13,408 nt of DNA from positions 1 to 13,408 of the forward strand of contig JAJZXP010000471.1 of the NCBI GenBank assembly GCA_021806345.1, written 5' to 3'. Positions 1 through 7,126 of this stretch are shown here, piece by piece (position 1 is the first letter of the stretch; each line of letters begins with the position of its first letter). The notes beneath the pieces are model-generated. The model was not told the origin of the DNA and made no database searches. It saw only the letters and a list, made by a program, of their open reading frames with translations. Origin of the DNA: Thermoplasmata archaeon. Its GTDB lineage: Archaea; Thermoplasmatota; Thermoplasmata; Thermoplasmatales; Thermoplasmataceae. A program made the position numbers and the translations under genes.

Positions 1-582
1 GCATTGCTTTATGAATCTGTCGACAACTCTCCCATAAAAGTCATCGCCCCTCATTCTCGGGCCATAAGTGTTAAAAAACCTTATTATGGTGGAATTTAAA
101 CCAAACTGCTTATGGTAGGCCATTACCAGGGCTTCACCATACCTTTTTCCCTCATCATACGGGGAACGGCTCCCGGTGGAACTTACCTTTCCAATATATC
201 CTTCAGGTGTCGGGACCACGTCCGGTGTGCCATATACCTCGGAAGTTGATGCAAAGATATATTTTGAATTGCTTTCCAGGGCAATTTTAATTAGATTGTG
301 ATTGCCTTCACCATTGGCAAGTGCAACTTCCACGGGATAAGTTTCCCATTCTACCCTGCTTGCTCTGCTAGCTAGGTTGATAATGAGGCCGAATTTGTCA
401 TCCGTCCGATAATCTGAGATATCTGCCTTAACGAATTTCACTTTGTCAATGACATTATCAAGATTTGATAAGAGGCCGCTGGAAAGGTTATCAACGATGG
501 TAAGCTGATGCCCCTGTTCTATGAGTCCTTCCGCAAGGTGCGAACCAAGAAAGCCAGCTCCACCTGCAAGTAGAATATTCAA
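1..582 (-). CDS. NAD-dependent sugar epimerase/dehydratase, UDP-glucuronate decarboxylase (UDP-xylose synthase)-like, 3' end outside window
   Basis: This is an extended short-chain dehydrogenase/reductase; the first 194 residues are in the window and the gene runs off the left edge. I translated it from a TTG start at 582-580, which directly abuts the TAA of the upstream dehydrogenase (583-585). A GGGAGG Shine-Dalgarno lies inside that upstream gene, 6 nt before the TTG, which decides the start. Visible motifs are the NAD-binding GGAGFLG (residues 7-13), ASTSEVYG (111-118), the catalytic YDEGK with Tyr142 and Lys146, and RFFNTYGPRM (168-177). The last two, plus the ASRASRVEW stretch near residue 72 (in place of the usual ASPAS), resemble UDP-glucuronate decarboxylases (UDP-GlcA to UDP-xylose, cytosolic) more than 4-epimerases or dTDP-glucose dehydratases. 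The dehydrogenase just upstream would supply its substrate. Family assignment is firm; substrate is inferred. Confidence 0.85.
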   Translation of the reverse strand, partial: MNILLAGGAGFLGSHLAEGLIEQGHQLTIVDNLSSGLLSNLDNVIDKVKFVKADISDYRTDDKFGLIINLASRASRVEWETYPVEVALANGEGNHNLIKIALESNSKYIFASTSEVYGTPDVVPTPEGYIGKVSSTGSRSPYDEGKRYGEALVMAYHKQFGLNSTIIRFFNTYGPRMRGDDFYGRVVDRFIKQC

Positions 583-1878
583 TTAGATCCTCCCAAAACC
601 ATGGTATTCGAATCCAAGTTTTTCTGCATGATCCCTGTTAATGATGGCCCTGGTGTCTATAATCAAGGGATCTTGGTTCATAAGCGATATGGCTTTTTCA
701 AGGTTCATGTCCTTATATTCAGAATGATCTGTCATCAGTAACAGAATATCTGTATTTCTCATAGCATCATATTTGTCCTTTATTATCTCCTTTGATGCAT
801 CTAGTACCAGAGGATCAGTAAAATGAATTTCATATCCTTGGCGTTTCAGGTATTCTGCCACTTCGTAACACGTTGTAAATCTGGTATCATTAGTGTCTCC
901 CTTGAAGGCCACTCCCAAAATAGCAGTTTTTCGCCTATCTCCTGAAAATTGTCTAACAATATCGGCAACATGTCGGGCGATCCCATAATTAACTGACTTT
1001 GCGGCTTCTACCATTTTCAGTGTGAGGTCGTTCCTTTTCATAAATGATTGAATGATGAATGGATCTTTATTTAAGCAGGAACCGCCCACGCCGGGACCCG
1101 GCTTGAGTAAACCCGAGTTTCTTGGATAATCTTCTTTGGCTGCATTTATGAGCTCTATCACATCTACTCCCACTTTTTCCGACATCAGAGCAATCTCATT
1201 CGTAAGCCCGAGGAAGACAAATCTTGAGTAATTATCAACCATTTTCACCATTTCGGCAGTTGTGGGCGATGATACGGGTACCAATTTTCCTCCAAGTTCT
1301 GATAAAATGGAGGTTGCAATTAAAAAACTCCTTTGATCTGTTGCACCGATGATCTTTGGCAGATTCTTGAAGTCCCTGATGGCTTGGCCTTCTATCATCC
1401 TTTCAGGTGAGAATACTAGACCTACATCTTCCGGGACCTTGAATCCAAAGCTCTCCACCAGAGATTTTACCCGGCCCATTGTTGTGCCCGGTGGAACTGT
1501 TGATTTGAGCATAATCACGTCTTTAGATTGAAGCGATCCCCTTAGAAGTGTGATTGCAGAATCGAGTTGCGAAAAATCTATGGCTTCTGTTTCAATATTA
1601 TAAGGTGTTCCTACGGTAATGATCTTCACACCGTAGTTTCTCAAATCCTTTATGTCAGCCGTTAAAGACAATTTTTTGTTCAGCAGTGCTTCTGAAAGCA
1701 ATTCAGGGAGTCCGGGTTCACTGACTGTTTCAGCCCCATTTTTTATTGCTTCAATTTTTTGGAAGTCATTGTCGAAACCAATTACATCAAACGCGTTGCA
1801 GAGAAGTGTTGCTAAGGGTAATCCCACATATCCTAAACCTACAACTGAAATTCTCAATTTGCCCGCTTCTGGATTCAC
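583..1878 (-). CDS. UDP-glucose/UDP-N-acetylmannosamine 6-dehydrogenase family nucleotide-sugar dehydrogenase
   Basis: This 431-residue protein carries out the NAD-dependent four-electron oxidation of a UDP-hexose to the 6-uronate. It has an N-terminal Rossmann fold with GLGYVG at residues 14-19, the central dimerisation domain with Glu209, Lys212 and Asn216, the catalytic Cys268 in GPGVGGSCLNKD, and a C-terminal UDP-binding domain with GVAFKGDTNDTR near 322-333 (Lys326). Length is normal. The SPERMIEG and PGPGVGGSC stretches are closer to the UDP-ManNAc dehydrogenase (WecC/VipA-like) branch than to classical UDP-glucose dehydrogenases, yet the UDP-xylose-synthase-like gene that follows argues for a glucuronate product, so the substrate is open. 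The start is GTG at 1878-1876, overlapping the TGA of the upstream nucleotidylyltransferase (GTGA, 4 bp), which indicates translational coupling. It is the second gene of the minus-strand operon. Confidence 0.93.
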   Translation of the reverse strand: MNPEAGKLRISVVGLGYVGLPLATLLCNAFDVIGFDNDFQKIEAIKNGAETVSEPGLPELLSEALLNKKLSLTADIKDLRNYGVKIITVGTPYNIETEAIDFSQLDSAITLLRGSLQSKDVIMLKSTVPPGTTMGRVKSLVESFGFKVPEDVGLVFSPERMIEGQAIRDFKNLPKIIGATDQRSFLIATSILSELGGKLVPVSSPTTAEMVKMVDNYSRFVFLGLTNEIALMSEKVGVDVIELINAAKEDYPRNSGLLKPGPGVGGSCLNKDPFIIQSFMKRNDLTLKMVEAAKSVNYGIARHVADIVRQFSGDRRKTAILGVAFKGDTNDTRFTTCYEVAEYLKRQGYEIHFTDPLVLDASKEIIKDKYDAMRNTDILLLMTDHSEYKDMNLEKAISLMNQDPLIIDTRAIINRDHAEKLGFEYHGFGRI

Positions 1879-2612
1879 GGTGGCACAACCCCCTGGTTAT
1901 TGATGAGGAATTCCTCAGTTTTGAGGTAAGAATCCATGGTCCCCACATCCCACCAATACTTTATCTTATTAACTGCCCCATACAGTTTTCCTTCCTTTGC
2001 AAGTCTCGGGAATAGTTCATTTTCAAGTTTGAATTTTCTTGGAACAAGATAATCGCTACGGTTTTCGATTAGTTTCTTATCGAAAACATAGAATCCGGTA
2101 TTTACCAAAACTTCTCCGGATAAGCTAGAAGGTTTCTTCTCATCAAAACTGGAAATTCTACCGTCATTATCTAACTTAATCTGTCCAAACCTCTTTGCAC
2201 TTTCCTTATCAGCTAAGGAAAATACGCTCAAGGTTACGGTTGCATTGTGTTGTTTGTGCGTCTCCCATATTTCTGAATAATCAATATCTGTAACAATATC
2301 CCCATTCATGACCAGCGCATCATCTGAAATGCCAATCTGCTCCAGTGATAATGACAGATCTCCACCTGTTTCCCAACCAAGTGCCCTTATAACCTCAACA
2401 TTTGAAAGTTCTACGCTGTCAACATATCTTTCAATGGTCTCTAAATGCTGGGAAGCTATGATATAATGTTTGGTAACTGGAAGTTTTTCCATATTTTTGA
2501 AAAGGTAACTCAGGACGGGTTTTCCCCTAACCGGAAGAAGTACTTTGGGGATGTAGTTGGACAAGGGCCTCATACGTGTGCCCGAGCCAGCGGCTAAAAT
2601 AATAGATATCAT
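1875..2612 (-). CDS. Sugar-1-phosphate nucleotidylyltransferase
   Basis: This 245-residue protein condenses a sugar-1-phosphate with an NTP to give an NDP-sugar and pyrophosphate. The signature G-x-G-T-R (residues 9-13) is followed by PK (22-23), the metal-binding NGD (103-105, Asp105), EKKP (158-161) and WWDVG (220-224, Asp222). The fold is a bare GT-A nucleotidyltransferase domain with no C-terminal left-handed beta-helix, so no acetyltransferase function is fused. It is the first gene of the minus-strand operon with the dehydrogenase and the decarboxylase-like SDR, which suggests UTP:glucose-1-phosphate activity. Short single-domain relatives also include mannose-1-phosphate guanylyltransferases and heptose-1-phosphate guanylyltransferases (HddC), and a GmhA-like gene lies at the other end of the island, so that role cannot be excluded. 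The ATG is preceded by TAGGAG with 4-nt spacing, so unlike most genes here it has a leader. Confidence 0.88.
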   Translation of the reverse strand: MISIILAAGSGTRMRPLSNYIPKVLLPVRGKPVLSYLFKNMEKLPVTKHYIIASQHLETIERYVDSVELSNVEVIRALGWETGGDLSLSLEQIGISDDALVMNGDIVTDIDYSEIWETHKQHNATVTLSVFSLADKESAKRFGQIKLDNDGRISSFDEKKPSSLSGEVLVNTGFYVFDKKLIENRSDYLVPRKFKLENELFPRLAKEGKLYGAVNKIKYWWDVGTMDSYLKTEEFLINNQGVVPP

Positions 2613-2616
2613 TGCA

Positions 2617-2622
2617 CTCCTA
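2617..2622 (-). promoter_or_regulatory. Shine-Dalgarno TAGGAG of the nucleotide-sugar operon
   Basis: TAGGAG on the minus strand ends 4 nt before the ATG at 2612. Most single-gene units in this island lack such a site. Confidence 0.5.
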
Positions 2623-2650
2623 CCCCAATAAGAAGCCTCTGAAAATAAAG

Positions 2651-2658
2651 GTATAAAA
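2651..2658 (-). promoter_or_regulatory. Candidate TATA box of the nucleotide-sugar operon
   Basis: TTTTATAC on the minus strand is centred about 42 bp upstream of the ATG at 2612. Archaeal initiation about 26 bp downstream of a TATA box would place the transcript start near 2628, leaving a leader of about 16 nt that contains the TAGGAG site. Assigned by eye only. Confidence 0.4.
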
Positions 2659-2870
2659 CCATTAATTGGGAATTATTCCGGAATCTTAAAATTTACCGCG
2701 AAGTAGAATCATATTGGAATTCACCTTGTCATCTTTTATTCTGCACGTTATAATTATTTTCCCACTTTAAAATGAAAAGATTTTTCTAAATTCTCAGTGA
2801 AAACAAAAAATGGCTAATACAAGTAATGTTTTTCTCAAGTGAAATTGAATAATCATGCATCCCAACTGAT

Positions 2871-2878
2871 GGGGGGGA
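2871..2878 (+). promoter_or_regulatory. G-rich Shine-Dalgarno-like run within a G7 tract
   Basis: Seven consecutive G (2871-2877) then AG precede the TTG start by about 9 nt. The tract can serve as a ribosome-binding site. It also separates an out-of-frame ATG (2869-2871) from the gene, so its length affects which start can be used. Confidence 0.4.
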
Positions 2879-2887
2879 GATACGGCT

Positions 2888-3916
2888 TTGAAGATCCTAT
2901 TACATAGTATACAGAAAAACCACTATATTTACGAGGGATTAAGGGATAATAATTCAGTCAGTGGACTAGTTAGCTATCTTCCGCAAGTCATACGGAAAGG
3001 ATACGGGGACCTTGCCGACACTTATGATTCGAATACACTCCTCGATGCATTGGACGATTTTGATCTCATCGTCTTCAGTGCCAGGTCATTTTATGATCCT
3101 AACTTCCAAAAAATATTGAACCACAAAAGCTCCTCTTTAAAGGTTTTTTTTGATGTTGAAGATGATTTTCTTGTCAGGAATATCCATAAAGACAACAACA
3201 TTTCGTACTATTTCAAAAGAGAATTATTCACTAACCTGCCGACCTTTTACACCCTAAAATGGTATTTAAGACACCTTTACGGGTCCCAGATACTCCCTCC
3301 GATTCATCGCAAAATTGGAATTCCCAAAAATCTGTTGCAATCTTTGCCATATAAAATTGCATCGGCCAATAAAATAGATAAAAAACTCCGACCTTTCCCA
3401 CTCACAATTCAACCGGTTCAGAAATTTGTGAAAAGTCCAGATGATGAGAGGAAAAATGACATATTCTTCTGCCTCAGCCTTAAAACAATTGGAGAAAGGC
3501 ACCAGTACTTTTCTTACATTACACATTGGCTAGAAGAAGAAAAGGGGAGTCTCACCGGTATTGTTTCAGATGGAGGATTAACCAAGGAAACCTACCTAAC
3601 TGGACTTTCCAGATCTAAGGCAGGAATTTCAGTTAGAGGCATGGGCATGGATACTGATCGATATTGGGAAACTGCGTGCTATGGAGCCATATTATTTTCC
3701 CAAAGGGTACCTATACTGATTGAGGATAATTTTGTTGACGGCGAATCAGCCATTTTCATAAATAATCCAGATGATTTGAGAAACAAGTTTAGAAAGCTGG
3801 TGGTTCAGAGTGATGAATGGAAAGAAATTGCTAAGAAGGGACAGAAATTATTCATGGATAAACATGTTCCGGTAAAAAGGATCCAGCACTCAATACTGGA
3901 TGTCATCAAAATCTAA
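2888..3916 (+). CDS. Divergent GT-B-like glycosyltransferase
   Basis: This 342-residue cytosolic protein has no signal peptide or membrane segment. The N-terminal half (1-180) is not one I recognise beyond alternating beta-strand-like segments such as LIVFSARS (60-67). The C-terminal half resembles the second Rossmann domain of GT-B enzymes (Glyco_trans_1_2 type): GISVRGMGMDTDRYWETACYG (246-266) matches the usual position of the R-x-(F/W)-E-A-x-A-x-G motif, followed by a loss-of-privilege-like 'ILFSQRVPILIEDNFVDGESAIFINNPDDL' region (268-297) that is typical of the tail of such proteins. The start is TTG at 2888, supported by a GGGGGGAG Shine-Dalgarno-like run 9 nt upstream and by an in-frame TGA at 2867-2869. 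Its place among glycosyltransferases supports the assignment. Donor and acceptor are unknown. Confidence 0.68.
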   Translation: MKILLHSIQKNHYIYEGLRDNNSVSGLVSYLPQVIRKGYGDLADTYDSNTLLDALDDFDLIVFSARSFYDPNFQKILNHKSSSLKVFFDVEDDFLVRNIHKDNNISYYFKRELFTNLPTFYTLKWYLRHLYGSQILPPIHRKIGIPKNLLQSLPYKIASANKIDKKLRPFPLTIQPVQKFVKSPDDERKNDIFFCLSLKTIGERHQYFSYITHWLEEEKGSLTGIVSDGGLTKETYLTGLSRSKAGISVRGMGMDTDRYWETACYGAILFSQRVPILIEDNFVDGESAIFINNPDDLRNKFRKLVVQSDEWKEIAKKGQKLFMDKHVPVKRIQHSILDVIKI

Positions 3917-3954
3917 ATTGGATTTTATGTGAATAATCAACTAGAATCCATTAG

Positions 3955-3960
3955 TTTTTT
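3955..3960 (+). terminator. T-rich intrinsic terminator candidate
   Basis: A run of six T lies about 40 nt after the stop of the plus-strand gene ending at 3916 and before the convergent gene ending at 3988. Archaeal RNA polymerase commonly terminates at such T-tracts without a hairpin. Confidence 0.35.
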
Positions 3961-3987
3961 CCAAAGGCAACTTAACTTTTTCGCGTA

Positions 3988-5091
3988 TTACTTTTGAAAT
4001 AAAAGTTCAATCAAGCTCTGTGCCACGCTGCGATAGTTTAAATTCATAAGCAATTTGTTTCTCATTAATTCCAGATCGTCCGTCTGACTGCCTTGGATCC
4101 AGTTCTGGATGTGGCCAACAGATTCGCCTATATTATTCAGATTAGCTATCAGGTGGGTTTTTCCTGTAATTTCCTGAAAAGGTTGAAGATATGTCAAAAC
4201 AGGCGTATAACTTATAAGATTCTCTACAGGCACCATTTCGAAGTTTCCATTATATTGTGGGGCTAATGTAAATACTGCTTCTGAGTACAGCCTAAATAAG
4301 TCCTTTCGGGAAATACCGTTGTGAAACTCTATCTTTCCGTTAATACGTTCTTCAAGATTGCGTGACATGGCTTCATTTCCAAAACTATGAAGCTCAAAGT
4401 CCGCTAATCTCCTGTTCAACAGGTTTAAAATCTGTGCTGTTTCCTCAAGCCTGGTATCGTAAATTCCACTGAGGTAAAGGACGATCTTATTGCGAGAGTT
4501 AAATTTAATTGAAGTTGGGAATTCCTCCTCAAGAATAGGATTGTAGACAATACCCTGGCACGGAATGTTATGTATCCTAGTTAACAGGAGTGCCGTCCAA
4601 AGGCTTTGTGCAATAGTCTTGTGGCCTTTAAGGCAGGCTATATATTCCCCGAGAAACCTTTCCTGGAAATATGAAGGAAAAAATCCTCTGTACAACTTCC
4701 TGATTGTTTTCTTTAATCTTGGAATATAAGGCCATTCCACATATTGCTTGAAGTATAGGCTAGCTCCATTGAAATAATGAACCCACATGAATACATTATC
4801 ATTTCTGACTTTTCCCAATTCTGTGGTGAATTTGTATTCATCCAGGCCAACGAATTTTCCATCCTGCTTTAGAAGTCCCGGCAGTTCATCATACTTCACT
4901 AATTCAGTTTTTATGCCATATCCATCCGGGATATTGCTCGTGCCGTCAGCACTTAATTCTACAATTCTTACTTCGTACCCAAATTCATTGAGGCCTTTTG
5001 TCAAATATTTAAAATTATAATGGATGTTGTTAAACCTGTTATTTTGCTTTGGCATAAGAAGAGTGATATCTTTGGAAGAATTCATTCCCAT
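3988..5091 (-). CDS. GT-B glycosyltransferase (GT4-like)
   Basis: This 367-residue protein probably transfers a sugar from a nucleotide or lipid-linked donor to a growing glycan on the cytosolic side of the membrane. The N-terminal domain (about 1-190) has the acceptor-side pattern FKYLTKGLNEFGYEVRIV (27-44). The C-terminal domain begins near IVLYLSGIYDTR (203-214) and carries HNGISRKDLFRLYSEA (257-272) and NFEMVPVENLISYTPVL (283-299), which aligns with the E-x7-E region of GT4 enzymes. The second Glu (290) is present, but the first expected Glu is replaced by Gly282, with Glu285 nearby. The ATG at 5091 is preferred because a TATA-like box is centred 26.5 bp upstream and no Shine-Dalgarno is visible; a second ATG, two codons downstream, is possible. 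It is tandem with the acyltransferase gene (64-bp gap) but has its own promoter. Confidence 0.82.
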   Translation of the reverse strand: MGMNSSKDITLLMPKQNNRFNNIHYNFKYLTKGLNEFGYEVRIVELSADGTSNIPDGYGIKTELVKYDELPGLLKQDGKFVGLDEYKFTTELGKVRNDNVFMWVHYFNGASLYFKQYVEWPYIPRLKKTIRKLYRGFFPSYFQERFLGEYIACLKGHKTIAQSLWTALLLTRIHNIPCQGIVYNPILEEEFPTSIKFNSRNKIVLYLSGIYDTRLEETAQILNLLNRRLADFELHSFGNEAMSRNLEERINGKIEFHNGISRKDLFRLYSEAVFTLAPQYNGNFEMVPVENLISYTPVLTYLQPFQEITGKTHLIANLNNIGESVGHIQNWIQGSQTDDLELMRNKLLMNLNYRSVAQSLIELLFQK

Positions 5092-5113
5092 TTAATTGAA
5101 ATGTGGAGAGATT

Positions 5114-5121
5114 ATTAAAAA
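5114..5121 (-). promoter_or_regulatory. TATA-like box, leaderless promoter
   Basis: TTTTTAAT on the minus strand is centred 26.5 bp before the ATG at 5091. That predicts transcription starting at or next to the start codon; no Shine-Dalgarno is present. Confidence 0.5.
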
Positions 5122-5155
5122 TATTACACAGAAATCAACAGCTGGATCTTGAGAT

Positions 5156-5893
5156 TCAACCATTGATGGCGTGATCAAGGAATTCCGTACTTTCCTGCAA
5201 ATTTTCCGAAGTCAGATGTTTTTCAATTGACATAACAGTTAAATCATCAAGGTCCCACCATGAAAGTTTCTTCAGTTTTTGGATTATATTTGGTGGAAAA
5301 CGGTATTTAAGGAGTTTTGCAGGACTGCCCACGTAAACCCCAAAATCCTCCAGGTCTTTTGTAACTATTGATCCGGCCCCTATTACACAGCCATTTCCAA
5401 TTTTTATATCCCCAATTATAGTAACGTCATCTCCAATCCATACGTCACTTCCGATTGATATTTTGTATGTCTTTTTCCCTCTTGAACTTTCAAATGGAAA
5501 TGTAGTCAGGGAATTAAGTGAATGTCCCGATGAGCCAATAAATTTCAAATTCTGCCCTATTGACGTATAATTGCCTATGTGTATGAGGGTTTCCAGGGAT
5601 ACGTGATGACAGTCTATCATATTTGCACAATAAGATCTACGCCCAATATTAGTTACATTCAACTCACCCGGTGCCTTTGAAAAATAGATTGGATTGCCCC
5701 AAGTCTGATGAAATGCTTTTTTCCACATGGATAACATAATACGGTTGTAGAGGCCTGGCAAATATGTATTTATAAGATTGAGGGCGAATTTTTTTGATTT
5801 CCGCCGTGATCGTTTTATGCCTCTTTCGAACTTATCAATGTTCGAATTGTCAATAACGGGAAAAGGTTGAGATTTGATAGTTTGTAAGTCCAA
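5156..5893 (-). CDS. CatB-type hexapeptide-repeat O-acyltransferase
   Basis: This 245-residue left-handed beta-helix acyltransferase (xenobiotic/CatB-related subfamily) probably O-acetylates a sugar of the glycan using acetyl-CoA. Hexapeptide repeats run from about residue 78 to 185: IHIGNYTSIGQNL (104-116), ISIGSDVWIGDDVTIIGDIKIGNGCVIGAGSIVTKDL (145-181), then the typical VGSPAKLLKYRF (188-199). His124 in GSSGHSL is the likely catalytic histidine, located before the repeat interruption as in the family. A basic N-terminal segment (21-36, rich in Lys/Arg) precedes the fold. The start is TTG at 5893-5891; GAGGAG ends only 2 nt before it, which is too close for normal use, so the exact start is uncertain. 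The next upstream in-frame stop leaves no ATG or GTG alternative. It is transcribed away from the divergent GT4 gene at 6042. Confidence 0.87.
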   Translation of the reverse strand: MDLQTIKSQPFPVIDNSNIDKFERGIKRSRRKSKKFALNLINTYLPGLYNRIMLSMWKKAFHQTWGNPIYFSKAPGELNVTNIGRRSYCANMIDCHHVSLETLIHIGNYTSIGQNLKFIGSSGHSLNSLTTFPFESSRGKKTYKISIGSDVWIGDDVTIIGDIKIGNGCVIGAGSIVTKDLEDFGVYVGSPAKLLKYRFPPNIIQKLKKLSWWDLDDLTVMSIEKHLTSENLQESTEFLDHAING

Positions 5894-5920
5894 TGCTCCT
5901 CTTAATTTGAAAGTTGAGCA

Positions 5921-5928
5921 TATATTAA
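5921..5928 (-). promoter_or_regulatory. Candidate TATA box for the acyltransferase gene
   Basis: TTAATATA on the minus strand is centred about 31 bp upstream of the TTG at 5893, which would give a leader of about 5 nt or none. Confidence 0.4.
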
Positions 5929-5968
5929 GCAGTTATTAGCTTGTATTTATGTATGTGAAAGTGAAGAA

Positions 5969-5999
5969 GCGGTTATGTCGAGAAACTTAAGTTAACCGC
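5969..5999. repeat. Inverted repeat in a divergent promoter region
   Basis: Arms GCGGTTA (5969-5975) and TAACCGC (5993-5999) are perfect 7-bp inverted copies separated by 17 nt, and the spacer includes part of a 10-bp palindrome AACTTAAGTT (5984-5993). It lies between the divergent acyltransferase and GT4 genes, just upstream of the TATA-like box at 6012, where an operator would be expected. Alternatively it could fold as a hairpin in a longer transcript. No known regulator recognition site is recognised. Confidence 0.45.
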
Positions 6000-6011
6000 A
6001 AAAAATATGCC

Positions 6012-6019
6012 TTATTTTA
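6012..6019 (+). promoter_or_regulatory. TATA-like box, leaderless promoter
   Basis: TTATTTTA is centred 26.5 bp before the ATG at 6042, and no Shine-Dalgarno lies between them. Confidence 0.5.
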
Positions 6020-6041
6020 CAGTTATGTACTTGAATAAAAA

Positions 6042-7106
6042 ATGGTGAATATTTTATTTACAGCCAGCAATAGTCTGAGAAGCTATGGTGGGGGGGAAAA
6101 ATGGGCGATTAAGGTTATGAATTCGCTCGTGGAACGCGGCCACGTAGTTACGGCTAAATACCTTTCATATTTGCCAGGAGGGATTGAACGGCTGCCCGAG
6201 AAAGATTTGACTCCAAAGCTTAAATTCAGCTATTATGAATATCCGTTTAAAAGGGGGAAATTTTCTCCCTTACATATGGCTCAAAAAATGGAATATTCAG
6301 GTTATGATGTCATTTATACATACACCACCTTTTACCTTTTTCTAAAACAATTGCTTTCCTGGTCAGAAAACTCAGGTGCTAAGAGAGTATTTGGACTTCA
6401 CAACCCGGTTATTTCTAGGGGAACTAATCTGAATTTCCTAGAAAGAAAAACAGTTAAGTTGATCCCCCGGTTCGAAACTATTCACCTGCTTGATGAATCT
6501 CAAATATCCTTATTTTCAGACTATAAGGAAAAAATCAGGGTACTTTCAAATTCCTATATAGGTGAACTCCCAACAATAAAGAACCTGAATAAGGTAGGGC
6601 CCTTCACAATCTTGTTTATTGGACGCCATGAAACAGAGAAGGGTTTTGACATGTTGAAGGAAGTTGCAAGTAAAATTCCAGACAGAATGAATCTTGTCAT
6701 TCTAGGAAGCGGATCAAGATCTGGAGAACTAAAAGAGATTGAAAGACCCAATGTTATCATAGAAGGTTTTGTTTCAGAAGAAAGGATGAATGAACTTATG
6801 AGAAATTCCCAGGTTCTCTTCTTCCCTTCTATTTCAGAGGCTTCATCTGCAGTACCTATGGAAGCATTGGCTTTTGGATTGCCAGTTATTTATCGGAATA
6901 TACCATCAAATAGAATTTTGAAAAGCGCTACGGGCTGCAAAATTGCTGAAACGCCTGAAAAGGTTCTGGAATCTATGCTCGAACTTGAAAGAGTATTTGC
7001 AGAGAGCCCAGACAACTATTTAGAGATGAAAATTCGCCTTCAAACATTATCGAAGATGAATGGAGACTATGTTGAGAATTTTCTTAGTAAAGTCTTGCTG
7101 GCTTAG
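6042..7106 (+). CDS. GT4-family glycosyltransferase
   Basis: This 354-residue retaining GT-B glycosyltransferase shows all family landmarks. The glycine-rich acceptor/donor loop GGGEKW is at residues 16-21. The C-terminal domain starts at FTILFIGRHETEKGFDML (188-205), with Arg195 and Lys200 in the donor-phosphate-binding position. VIIEGFVSEERMNELMRNSQVLFFPS (238-263) leads into the E-x7-E motif SEASSAVPMEALAFGLPVI (265-283), with Glu266 and Glu274. There is no transmembrane segment, so it probably acts as a peripheral protein at the inner face of the membrane. The ATG at 6042 is chosen from the TATA spacing and normal length. The glycine loop is encoded across a G7 run (6090-6096). Its convergent neighbour, the FkbM methyltransferase, ends 20 bp away. 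Donor specificity cannot be read from sequence. Confidence 0.92.
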   Translation: MVNILFTASNSLRSYGGGEKWAIKVMNSLVERGHVVTAKYLSYLPGGIERLPEKDLTPKLKFSYYEYPFKRGKFSPLHMAQKMEYSGYDVIYTYTTFYLFLKQLLSWSENSGAKRVFGLHNPVISRGTNLNFLERKTVKLIPRFETIHLLDESQISLFSDYKEKIRVLSNSYIGELPTIKNLNKVGPFTILFIGRHETEKGFDMLKEVASKIPDRMNLVILGSGSRSGELKEIERPNVIIEGFVSEERMNELMRNSQVLFFPSISEASSAVPMEALAFGLPVIYRNIPSNRILKSATGCKIAETPEKVLESMLELERVFAESPDNYLEMKIRLQTLSKMNGDYVENFLSKVLLA

Positions 7107-7126
7107 GGCAAAAGAAGATGAATTCT

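Noticed and set aside
1349..2015. Plus-strand open frames within the dehydrogenase and nucleotidylyltransferase genes
   Set aside because: They are antisense shadows of two well-conserved enzymes with intact motifs.
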